This document shows positions 12,327-24,155 of a stretch of DNA of 64,000 bases, one piece after another. The translations under genes were made by a program, and so were the position numbers. Origin of the DNA: Eimeria necatrix. Its lineage: Eukaryota > Apicomplexa > Conoidasida > Eucoccidiorida > Eimeriidae. The stretch covers positions 62,001 through 126,000 of the forward strand of contig NW_013653258.1 in assembly GCF_000499385.1 (NCBI RefSeq). The letters are read 5' to 3'. The notes under the pieces are model-generated. The model did not search any database and had not been told where the DNA came from. It saw nothing but the letters and a program-made list of their open reading frames with translations. The first letter of the stretch is position 1, and each line of letters opens with the position of its first letter.

Positions 12327-15300
12327 TCATGCTGCAGTCAATTTCGAGTACTGTGGTGGCTGAACAATTTTCTTCACGACGGCGAATAAATGAGGGGGCA
12401 ACCATGAGGCCAACGTGATGACGAAAACTTTGGCCCAGAAAGCGTGTGTCATCACAAACTGAAAGCACACGGAGCCGCACCGGCACTTCAGAACCCTATG
12501 TCTTGTCATATGGGCAACCATCAAATGCATTTGGAAACGAATATACAATAATCAGAGCTAATTACTGAGCCCTGAACAGTTGAGCACCAACAATGGACAC
12601 CGTAAGCTGCATGCAAGGAATAGAACGCACGCGAGACAGAAACAGGAAAGTAGTACATGGTATCAGCTCATTATAATAAACGAACATTACAGTCACAAAG
12701 GAAGCAGGCATGCAGGCGAGCTTTGCAGCCGCAGGCAGTTAGGGGTCCAGTGAAAAGTACACTCAGCGAGGAGAAATACTTCATGGAATCAGCAGAGCCA
12801 AGCAGAAAAGATAGTGGAGCATTTGCAGTTCGAGATATATGAACAGAGGGCGACCCTCAGTTCAGCCTGCAACGTTATTCATGACCCATCGACCCTCAAG
12901 GCTACATTCGTCGCAGGCAAAGAGGCAGCTGGGCAGAGATGCAAGCTCATATATTTGAAGGCAACTGGCGACTTACGGTGATGTCGAAATAGCTGCGGAG
13001 GATGAACATGGAGAAGATATATATGGTGACAGTGCATATCTCAGATGATACCATCAGTGGGTGCCTACAGAAACACAAGCAGCGCCAGCAACAGCGAGAC
13101 CCACTAAAGAACTACCCAGGAAACAACAGAAGAAGGGACTTCAACGAGCTCAACAACCATAGATGAAAGAGCGGAAGCAACGGCAAAATGGAAAGCGGTA
13201 GCTACAGGGAAAAAGCTTAGCAGTCATAGCAGCACCATCAGCGCACCATGTTTGTATTTCGGATGCGACATTCAGCAATTCGGCGAGGACAAGAGAAGTA
13301 AAAGTGATGGAGACGATGTTGGTAAGACTTTGTTCAAAAAGAACAATTGCCCCTAGCATGACCACAGCTCCCTAAGACGAAAACGAAGAGACAAGCAAGA
13401 AATGCATAATTTGTCACACAGGAAAGGCACGAGGAAAACAAGGCAACGAAAGAGCAACAGTAGGAACAAGTGCAATGCGTTCCTAAAGCATAGCAGTGTA
13501 CACAGCAATGGCAAGCGGAGAAAAGGCAACAACAGCAGATACAGAGCTGGTACGAAGCAAGCACCCTTTCATTTAAAGCAGAATGGAGCAAGAGCACCCA
13601 GGCAGGGATAATGCATCAAGTCGAAGGACAGAAACTCACACAAAAATATACGTATACGTTCGTGGGTAGCAAAGGCCACGAGAGACAGCAAGCAGGAACG
13701 AAAATGATGCACGACTCAGAAAAATACACGCATTAGGACAGATATTGCTTCAGAGCATTCGATGAAGCAAAAGAAGCACCAGATGCCTGAGCAGGAAAGG
13801 GTAAGGGACAGGAATAAACAATGTAGCATAAGAAACAAAGAAAAGAGGTACACGCGAAGAAGCCACGCAAAGAACGAGCAGTCGAAAAGCGAGTTCAAAA
13901 CAGGCTACAATCCACAAGCGGAAAATGATACAAATGAAGGAACAACCGAACAGGATGACGAAGTGCGCATCGGACAAGCCAAAGAAAGCAGCCGCAGCGA
14001 GAAAAGCAGCAGGCGCAAGAAAAAAAAAAAGAAGCTACAATGACGGTGACAGCAAAAGCGAAGCAGATTGTAGCAGTACTAGCAATAAACCATAACAGAA
14101 GCTGCAAAAGTGCCATTAAGACCGACAATTCACTGAAAGCAGCAGCAGCAACCCTAGCAGAGCAGCACGACGAGTAGCAAGATAAACAAGGGCAACGGTA
14201 GCAGCTAAAGCTATTGTCAGCAACCCATCCACCAGCAAAAAAGATGGAACATGACAGGCAATACCATGAGAAACTGCATCAAAAATGTTGGTGCAGCCCG
14301 AAGCCCCAGAGGCAAAAGAACAATACGGACATGCGCAACCGTCGCATCAACACGACCAGAAGCAGCAGCAGTGTCTGTGCGTACCTGGTAAACAGATCTC
14401 CAGACCCAACTAAAGAAGCTTTTGATGGACAGGGCTCTCCCTGCCCGTAGGGACTGGTACAATTCAGGAAACATAAATACAACCTTTTCAGGCAGTTGCA
14501 CATCTAATACGAGAGACAGCACAGGCGCCGTGGTGTAGTATGTTGCGTACCCGACCTGCAGCCAGCCCTGTAAGCACATTTCAAGATAGCCAGCAGCATG
14601 CGCAACTAGGCACAAGCAGTGAGCTAAACAGAAAAAAACGATGAATACACTGTGGACAATGAAGCAAACAAGAAGAGCGTGGAGATAGTACTGGAAACAG
14701 GGGCATAAGTCGGCAGATCAACATGAAGTCATGACAGGACGCAGAGGTATAGCGGCGTGCAAACACACTGAACAGACACAGGACAAGCAAAAAAGCACGT
14801 AGGTCAGCAAAACCGGACAGACACCCAGTGCTGGAACAAGAATCTGAACCCGAAAGCTAACTTCAGCACGCGCATCATGTTAAAAGATATAATGAGACAC
14901 AGGACATTTGACGGCAGACCCCAGGTAACAGAAAAAGTCTGTCCTAGGCTGCTTGCAGCTTCTGCGCACTTGGAAGATCGCCAGAGGAATGAAGTAAAAG
15001 ACGGCCGAGAAGATGACTTGAATAACGGCAATAATGAGGCCTCGATGAACAACAAATTGCGAAAGCTTTGCGCTTCGCTGGTAGCTGTTCCGGCCGTGCC
15101 ACAGCAGCAGACGCCTCAGGTGGCTAAACTGAGACAATGAAAAATCAGCAGCTAGCGACGCCTGGCGGCCCTCCTTTCCTTCCAAACCAATACCCACATC
15201 CTGCATACAGGGAGCTCACACAAGTCCCATTTCTCGTCAGGAAGAAAAGCAACTCTCGCGTTTGACACGCTACACAACTAGCTAGTTGGCTGGCTCCCCA

Positions 15301-18300
15301 GGCAGCTGGCGTTCCAGCTGCAGCGAAAGCTAAGAATTTGCAGGAATACAGTAACCTATGAAAGAATGGACAAGTGATGTGGCACGAGCAAGACACTGAT
15401 GCAAAGCAACAACGAGACAGGAAGCAGCCGCATACATCAGTGACAAAAACGGCAGCAGGTCTCTCAAGAGTACACCACAGCAGCAGCTAAGCACGCCGCA
15501 GTGCAAAGTACAGCAGCAGCTACAGCCGTTGCTTCAGCGTCGACTATAGTGGCAGCATCAGCATCTGCAGAGGGACTGACAGCTGCTTGGATCATGGAGA
15601 CATCATTTCCTCCGTCGCCAACTGCACATGTCCGTCTGTCTGTGTAAAGTTTCAGCAGAGAAACAACTGCTGCCTTCTGGGTCGGGGAACAGCGACAGCA
15701 GACCACAGCGGGGGCCTGACATGCTGATAGTATGAAGTACTTCGGAAAGTGTGAAAGAAAAAGTGACAAGACGCGGCCGTCAACAACTAAAACCGATTCG
15801 CTTGGACCCATGCTGAAGCGTTCCAGCGCCTCCTGAGCCTGCACCAACGGAAACAGCAGCAGCACCAGCGGCAGCAGCAGCAAGATATGCCAACACCAGA
15901 ACCATCAGTACAGGAAAAGGCAAACTACGAATATGAAGACAGCAACGATCGTGGTACTATGCGCTGGCATTGGCAGTCAAAACGGCAGCAAGAGCAGAAA
16001 GTACAAACATAGCCACAACAAAAACAGCAGCTACAGTGGCCGCAACCGCAAAGACCCACGTTGCAACAACGGAAGCCACAGATACACTTAAAACTGAAAA
16101 CCAACACTTGAAGCAGCAGCCGCGAAACCGACAGCTGCCGCAGCTGCAGCTACGTAGCATTCAAGTGCATGAGTGACCTGAGAAGGCGTCTTAATAGTGG
16201 CTGAGGAAAGAATAGCAAGAGTGTCGTGTCTCGTCTTTAGGCCTGCAGAGACAGCGATGCAAGTTGCGGTCTCGACTTTATCTCCTGTAAGCATCCATAT
16301 CTTTATCCCCGCGTGACGAAGGGCCTCCAGCGTCTCGGGGACATTCTGTGAAGTGCAAAATAGTACACGCAACGCAACACACGAGAAAAAACATCAAAGA
16401 TGAGGCAAGAAACGCCATACTGGCCTAGTCAGAGCAGAAACCCTGCAGCAGCAACAGCAACAAAGGCCCGAATTTCACCAAGCATATGGCTATAGCCCAG
16501 AAGAACCATGCAGCAGCCAAGCACCAAACAGGAGGAGCACCAGCTGAAACAGCAACAAGAACAGTGCAAGGTCGTCGCTGCAACTGACATCTTGCAGTTT
16601 GTCTTCAACCCCTGTGAGGCCTAGTAAAAGAAGGTCTTGCTCGAGTCTCTCTATTTCTCTTCGGACGCGTCGCTCTCTCTGTTGCATGTGTCTCCTCGCC
16701 TCCTCGTACTTGAGCCGAAAAGCATCTAGCTGCGCCACCGTCAGTTCCTTGTAAGCGAACACTAACGTGCGTAGACCTTCACATTAGAAAGCAGATACAG
16801 AAAACCAATGCAGGCAGATTCTTCGTCCGTACTAAGCCTTCTCTTTGTGTGCGCTTTGTTCCCTGACCTTGTCCAGCCCTATATATGTTTCCTCGTCTGT
16901 TTGCATGTTGTTGTCAGTAGACAGGTGTGCTTCTGTCTTCGTCTACAGAGACCTGTTTCTTTCTCTTCCGAGATACTGTGTCTGCATCATGACGATTATC
17001 CATTTCTGCCCCCCTTTAACTCTGTACTTATTTCCCTAGCTATGCTGTTCTGGCTCCACCTTGTCTGTGCCAATGTGCTGACCTTGTCTGGCGAAGTTGT
17101 CACATTCTTCTCCCAACCATTGGGATCCTTTGGGTCTCACAAGCGAAAGCATGACAGTCTCCGCTCCCTGTAATGTCGCCAAGCACCAGCAGGCATTACT
17201 ATCACGCTAACATCCCACAAAGCCAATCCGTATACAGTCACTGTGCTGGTCTGTCTACTCCGTAGGCCGTAGCAATCTCTCCTTCCCCACGTCTCTCTGT
17301 GTGCCTCCAATCATCTGATAATTGATTTGCGTGCGCCTCGCAATCCGTCTGTTCCTCTGTTTTTCTTTGACTTCCTTTACCGCCGCGAATTGTTTGACTA
17401 GCCGTCAGTGTGTTTGCTGCAATATTTGTCTGCCTGTCTGCCTTTGTTCAAGATTTTTTGCGTGGCCATCTTTGCCTCATTATTCCTCTGTCTGTCTGCC
17501 CTTGTCTTGGGCTCCACACCTGGCCATTTTGCGTCTGTATCTGTCTGTCTGTGTCACTGTGCCTTTCTCATGCGCCTGCCTCTGTTGGTCTCCGTTTGTC
17601 TATCTCTGCCGGCCTGCCCCCACTTGCCTGTTTATCAATATGCCTAACTACGCTCATCTTTCAATGCATCGCTTCTGTACTGTGCGTCTTCTTGTCCCCG
17701 GCCTGTGGCCCCAGTCAGTCTAATGTCTCGGCTTCTAAGACCACTTGTGGCATGCTATGTAGAGGAACGGAAGTTACCTTGACGTAAAAGAAGATGCGCT
17801 CAGAGGACTTCTCGCGCACAATGATGCCCATCCTTTTGAGCTCAGACGAGAATGGAAAGCAATGAAGGACTTCATATTCAAACAGAAAGCCGCCAGGTCC
17901 CTAAGACAAACACAAGCATACAAAACCCGGATTTGCATTATGAGCATTTGATGGAAAGTGCGCAAACACAAAACACAGGCACCAGAAAACTGTTCATAAT
18001 TTAATGGGAAATCGGGGGAAAGACATAGGACAAAACGGACGTAGCGGTAGCAACAGCGGCAGCAATAGCAGCACGATCAACGGCAGCAACAGAGAGAGCA
18101 AAAGCACGAACAGAGGCAAAAATTGCAGCGCTAGCCAATGCAACTGTTGGACTACGAAAGCGGCGGTAACAAGAATCTCAGGAGTCAGCGAAGTACTAGC
18201 AGCAGCGTGTATGGGACCTGAAGAGTCATGCTGTGCTCATCTCTCTCAACGAGTCGGAGGCCAACTTCACTTGCGAAGTTGACAAGTGCAACTTCGTCTG

Positions 18301-21300
18301 GGGAAGCGGCTTGAAACCTAAGCTGGAAGGCAATAAACGCAGACGCGCGAAACACAGACCTAAATAAAACAGATGCCTCATGAAAAAACAACGAAAATCG
18401 GCGCAGATGCCAAATTTGTTGCGATGCGACAAAAACCGACAAAGATTCCGGGACAGTGGCGGAAATGCAAGGGATTGCGGCGGCAACGAGCAGCAAAAAC
18501 ACATAGCAATTAAGAGATAGAGGCCAAGACTCTAGCGGAAAAAAATACTTTTCCACACTGCGAGATTCCCGAGCGACAAAACACATGCCGGGGAGGAACA
18601 AAACGTATAAAGAGACAACAGAGAGAGCCTGCCAGAAAGGCACCCGTAGAAACCAAAAGGGCCCACCTACGATAAAATAGTAGAAAGGGAACTTAGAAAA
18701 AGGGAAAAAGACAGATACAAGTAACAGCGCAATTCTATCTCCAGAAGCAAAAACAGCTGCTGCAGAGGCGGAAGTACCATGAACACAAGCAGCAACGAGA
18801 AACGGCGGCAGTGCAAACCGGGCACCCATCAGCAGCAGCAGCGGGACTGCAATAAAAAAAGCAGATAGCCTACAGAAGACGAATACGACGGACAAAAATT
18901 ACAGAAATATGATGCGGTGCAGAAAAACAGGAAGCCCAGCAACACACAGCGATGGACGACTGGCAAAAGAACACAACAACCACAACTGACGAGAATGCAA
19001 ACATAGAAGAGAATAACAGTAAATTAAGGACAAAAATGGCGGGGAGGGAACCCACCTGCCCTTCTTCATAGACGGGAGTTACATTATGACAAATGCTCAG
19101 AGCTTTGATGGCTTCAAATGCAACTTTTTCTACTTCTGTTCTTCTGTTTCGCCGCTCAGGGCCGCCCACAGACGGTCTCAAGTGAGCATTTTGAGAAGCA
19201 ACTGGGTCTTCCCTCTGAATGGCAAGTACCGTTGCATCTGCCGGGGCCCCAACAGTGCTGCAACAGTGGTGGAGCACTATTTGGTGGAGCTGGCTGAGTC
19301 CGTCCTCAGCAAACAAAGCCCTCCCTATGTGCAGCTTTTTGAAATGCATTTCATTCTGAGTCAGAGTTCCTGTCTTGTCAGACAACAGGTACCCAATACG
19401 ACCTAGCTCTTCTGGCAGTGTGGAGGTGCGCACTAGCTGAAAAGGCACACAGTCACAGACGCTCTGCAAACCAATGATTGTCCTGATTATATCTTCATTC
19501 TAAGGTAGCTATATTTAAGTCAAATTATAAGCATGCAGTGGCACAGCTGCATAACAAACAGATGGCTAGCTGATCACGATATGTATATTTTGGCGGCAAG
19601 ACGAAAGGCATCCTGAAGCATATGCTCTCAAAGATAAGCCAAGAGATGGAGATAAGCACAGAAAAAATAGAAATAGGGACAGTCCATGTGAGGCAGGGAA
19701 TAGGAGACACAGGGACTGACTAATAACAGTTTCTGACAAATGGTAGGAGACGCGCACGCGGTGTGGACAAGAAAGTAGAAGACAGAAAGACTCCAGCACA
19801 TGCGGGCAGCCAGTCCCATTCACACATCCTACTCTACAAACGATGAACTGTACAACCTATTCATCAGAATTATAAGAGCTACATCCTAAATTCTGTGCTC
19901 TTGGCCGGGAGGCTTCGACGGGTAGATGGGTGGCCTACAGCTCCCTTCATCTTCTTGTCTCGCATGATATTAAGGCTGTGCAGCGTCTTGGCAATAATTA
20001 AGTTGACTTGAAGACTTATAGGTATGATGGAGGAGAGGAGAAGGATAAAGCGACAGAAGTAAATGAGCCAAATCCCCTCCAAACCCCTCAGCGCCACCAA
20101 GGACAGAGACAGAATGCAGAGCAAACCAAATAGTATCTTAGACATCAAGTTGACCTCCAAGTCAAACAAGCCGACCTTCGTCACTGCCTGAGACGCGTTC
20201 ATGCTTGCGCGGGTCTCCTGAGACGAGTACCATCACAACATCCCGTTTCAGCAGCAGCAGCTTCACCTCCACAGTCACCGGGAAAGGCAAAAGCAGCGCA
20301 AGCATCACGAGCCAACCTTGCAGCAAACGAGGCAGGAATGGTGCAGAAGAAATGAGGAAAAGCAACAGCAGCAGTTGATGCAGCTGCAACAAACATAGCA
20401 GCTACAGCACATGTGATGCAACTACGTGGCGGAGCCAACCACAACAGGAAGAAACGGCAGCCACAGCAGCGGGAGAAGCAAGGCGCACTCTGCCAGTATA
20501 GATTGCAATGCCAATGACAGTGCCTGACGCGACAACGGTGTTAGCCCAGAGGACCTGATCAAGACCCAGAGGCTCCACGTGACAAGTTCCGCAGCTTCCT
20601 CTACTCACATCCACCTGCAGGAACATTAGCAACAGGTCCACCAACCACAACAGCAACAGCAACAAACATAGCTGCAGCTGTGGGGCATCAACGCTGCATG
20701 CATGACAGCAAAACAACGTGAGGTACGCAAGGAACGACTAAGACCTACCACTGCGTCAGCAGGTCCCGCTCCTGCGATCCCTGCTGCTGTAGTTGCTGAC
20801 GGTGCTGCAGATGATGACAAGGGCCTGATGCTGGGCTGGCATTGCTGCTGCTGCCGAAGAGTTCCGCTTGCATCAGGCTGAGCTTCCGTGCTGGCTGCCG
20901 TGACAGGTGCTGTAGCAACGTCTCCGCCCTCTTCTTTTCTTCCACTCTTATTGTTGCTGCTACTGCTGCTGCTGTTGCTGTCCCCAAAGAAAGAGAAGCG
21001 CCCTGTAAACTCATAAATGTCTTGTCTCGGAGCCTCGACAAGGACCTGGGCATCCAAAGTCGCTATAAGCTCAGCAGCTGGCAAATGTTGGGTCAAATTA
21101 ACCGCCCTCCTGCGACAGGTCTCAAACACAGTACTGTATTTCCTGGGCCGTATTGTCTATATCCCAAAACCCTAGCCCCTAGGCATATGCGCGGAAGTAA
21201 AAATCACATGAACCTAAGTGAAGAGGCCTGGCACAAATAGCACACCGAAGCCTGTCAATGAGCACCAACGGCAACAGCAGGAGCAACAGCGGCTAAACCA

Positions 21301-23640
21301 TCGTCCTCAACCCCAGCACGAGCAACAGCAACAGGGTTGGCAGCACGAATAAGATATGCTGGAGTATCGACGTTTGCACCAGGGGAAGCAGTCACAAAAT
21401 GAAGTGCAATGCCAGCAGCGCCTACCTGAGCTTCCAGTCCGTCTCTCCATCCAGCTGGTCTGTGCGGACGAAACAGCTGCCGTTTTTCTCTGTTGTCTTC
21501 AAAAATATTAAATCTGCAGGGACTCTCTCATTGGCCTCTACTTGAATTATATGCCCCACACGAATTGTGCTCGCGCTCACGGGTACGAAGCCTGGAGGAA
21601 AAATCCAACTCAACTCAAACCCAAACGCCTTTTGCTCGCTTTGATACAATCATTGATTTAAGCTAAATTGTGCGCCTGAAGCGACGAAACAGCTCTAGAA
21701 AAACTACTCCAGAACAAATTCCCAATGTGAACAAGGATAAACGTGCTCAAAGGCAGCGCCAGAGGAGAGAATGGCACGCAAGACACACGACGGGAATACA
21801 ACAGGACAGTAAAGCGACAGAAGCGGACAAAACAGGGATCCAAGAATCTCCAACAAACTGAAGCATGAGAGGGCAAGCGCATGGATGTATGAAACGACAG
21901 GAGCAAAACTGAAGCAAGGACGAACCCAAACACAACACATACGTTGCACCGAAAACTGAATGTACCTGTAGGCAAAAGCCTCATGTACTGCTGGCCGTTC
22001 AGCTCTTTGTCCCGAACCCATCTGCACGCATAGCAACAAAAAATGACCCTGCACGGATCAATATGCAGTGCTACGAGACAGGCAGGATGGGCGGGAAGGA
22101 AAAGCAAGCACAGAGCCAAAAAAGCAATGGAAAAAGACATGAGGAGAAACTAAAATAGGCAGAAAAAGCCAGAAACAAAAGTGGAAAGTAAGACAGAGGT
22201 GGGCGAGAAGAAACAGAAGGGTCACCGCGAAGCAAGGACTCCGGCAACGAAAGAGGCGCATAAGAACAAAGCATGCAAACGGGTATAAATAAAGCACTAA
22301 ACAGCAACGGTACACAGAGATGCCCATACAAAACAAAAAGACGCTATAGCTGCTGTGCTTGCTGCTGGTGATGTTGCTGCTGCTTTAGCTAGGCATTGTG
22401 CTCCTGCTGAGCTTGCTGCTGCTATCAATAATGCTTTTCCTCCCGTTTCCTCTTCCACTCCTTTCATCATTTTTCCTGGAAGTAACTCACCGCTTGATGT
22501 CATCGTAAGCCTCCTTCGCGAGCGTGGCGAGCAGCACGAACGCCAGAGGCGCCAAGTACGTGAAGAGGGGGCCGACCTGCAGAATAAACGCATCTCGTGT
22601 AAAGTTACAGAGCAGCAGCTGACACAGGGACTCCTACAGCAGCAGCAGCAGCTTCCGCCGCAGCATCAGCGCAGCGGCAGCAGCAAAGGCACACCTGCAG
22701 AATGGGAACGAGCTGGGCGAGGGCCACAAGAAGGTAAAACAAATTGAAAAAGAACCTGCAGCAGCAATGAGAGGATTGGGAGGAACAGTTGTGTCTGCAA
22801 CACTCGCTACAGATGGTAGCACAAGGCGGCTTCCATTACCATGCATGTGAGCTGCAGAGGAGGTGGCGTCTGCTAGAAGAGAGAGGGCTGGATCCGAAAC
22901 TGAGGTGTTCAACGTCTCTGCTGCTGCTTTTCGTCAGTGTTTCTCCTGCTGCTGCCGCTGCTGCTACGGTTGCTGGTGCTGTCGGGGTGGTTGCTGCTCT
23001 GCACCTGAATTGCTGGAAGAGAACGACGGGAAGAAATGTGAAAAAGGAGTACTTAGTATTTTTGATGGCGTTACTAGCTGCACACAAAATTTGACCCCAA
23101 AGCTTTGCGGCTAAACTCTAAAGTGCAGCGAACTCTAGACGCGGCTAATGTCGAGGTTACAGGTGACAGCTTAGCAGTTAGAGGTGTGCGGTCTGGGGAA
23201 GGAGCTAGAATCAGGGTGCATAGCAATGGAGAAAAGAAACTGAGAAACACGCAGGGGCAAATATAAACAAATTAAGAACGGGACTGGGACTCATAGGCTG
23301 CTTTCCTCACAAAGCAGACAAAGAAATACGCGAAAACAAACGGAAACGAACAGCCAGGGCAGGAGACAGCGGCAAGCGCACACATGCACGCAGAACCAGG
23401 CATGGAGGCAGGAAAAATCTGAGAGAGGACCACGAAGAGACGAGTGCGGGTGCAGAGCCTGGCGAACAGGAACTCACTGAAGTGCTTCGGGATAGTATGG
23501 CCTGAGAAGTGTATTAGGCGCTCTCTGTAAGACGGGCGAACGCCACACAGACACCGAAGCACGAACGCACAAAGCCGCTGCAGACAGTTTCCATCCTGAA
23601 GCAACGGCAAGACACACTGCTGGTCCTGTTGTTCCTGCTC
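12327..23640 (-). CDS. P4-type ATPase, Neo1/ATP9 class phospholipid flippase
   Basis: Multi-exon P4-ATPase that flips phospholipids to the cytosolic leaflet of Golgi/endosomal membranes. Modelled exons in transcript order: ~23640-23478 (start missing), 23077-23005, 22755-22695, 22576-22491, 22021-21966, 21591-21426, 21109-20749, 20614-20489, 20217-19939, 19436-19056, 18322-18218, 17900-17778, 17167-17083, 16776-16589, 16345-16178, 15838-15581, 15200-14970, 14567-14385, 13371-13247, 13064-12977, 12458-12327. All junctions keep phase with GT-AG ends, giving about 1145 residues. Landmarks are the DGET actuator motif, the PISL motif of P4 pumps in TM4, the phosphorylated Asp in [11 protein letters not shown] (about residue 477), SPDEVAL in the nucleotide-binding domain, the MLTGDK and [11 protein letters not shown] hinge motifs, and a PPQYSKL tail. 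EELGR before DKTGT and the whole C-terminal half match ATP9/Neo1 rather than other P4 classes. Members of this class act without a CDC50 subunit. A Ser/Gln-rich insertion lies in exon 7 (about 20750-20960). The first ATG lies upstream of 23640 and is unresolved. Confidence 0.93.
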
Positions 23641-24155
23641 TTATTCTGTGGTTGTCACTTCTGCTGCTGCGGCGGCCGTCTTGTTGCTGCTGCCAGCAAG
23701 CTACACGCAGCACGAACCAATTTCCAGGTCCACCATAGCTAAACCAAGCCCATGCGAGAGAGATACGGGCCCTCTCTGGGTTGCCTCTTCAACAGCCTTA
23801 AAACAGCCTCTTTGGCGATCTCGAAAATCAACATGGGGCTCACGAACACAAAAGGAAACTCACATTGGACCTCTGAGGCCAAGAACTCTGTTGACGGGCA
23901 ATTGCAGTTCTTATGCGGCCGCAAGAGCCAAGCTGGTGTGCATCCACACCCATTAAAGGTCTGTCATGAAGCATAAAAAGAGGCATTTGTCCCTCTTAAG
24001 GGAATTTTGTATGAGGAAGGCTCACCTCTGGGCAGAGACCGCCAGTGCGCCTGAGCAAGGGAGCCTCCTCTCCCCCTGTGTCAAACTCTCCGTGAAAAGC
24101 CTCTCGAGTGGGCAGCATCATCTTTCATGCCCCTAGAAGTGCCAGTGCAGTAATA
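23641..24155. other. gap holding the unresolved flippase 5' end
   Basis: The flippase frame is closed by an in-frame stop at 23641-23643, so its start codon must lie in a further exon to the right. An ATG on the minus strand near 23733 is one candidate, but I could not link it by phase. A 61-codon minus-strand frame at 23739-23924 is of uncertain meaning. I see no other element. Confidence 0.4.

Noticed and set aside
16808..17787. Hydrophobic plus-strand frames inside the flippase gene
   Set aside because: They fall in pyrimidine-rich introns and overlap the in-phase flippase exon 17083-17167 on the other strand.
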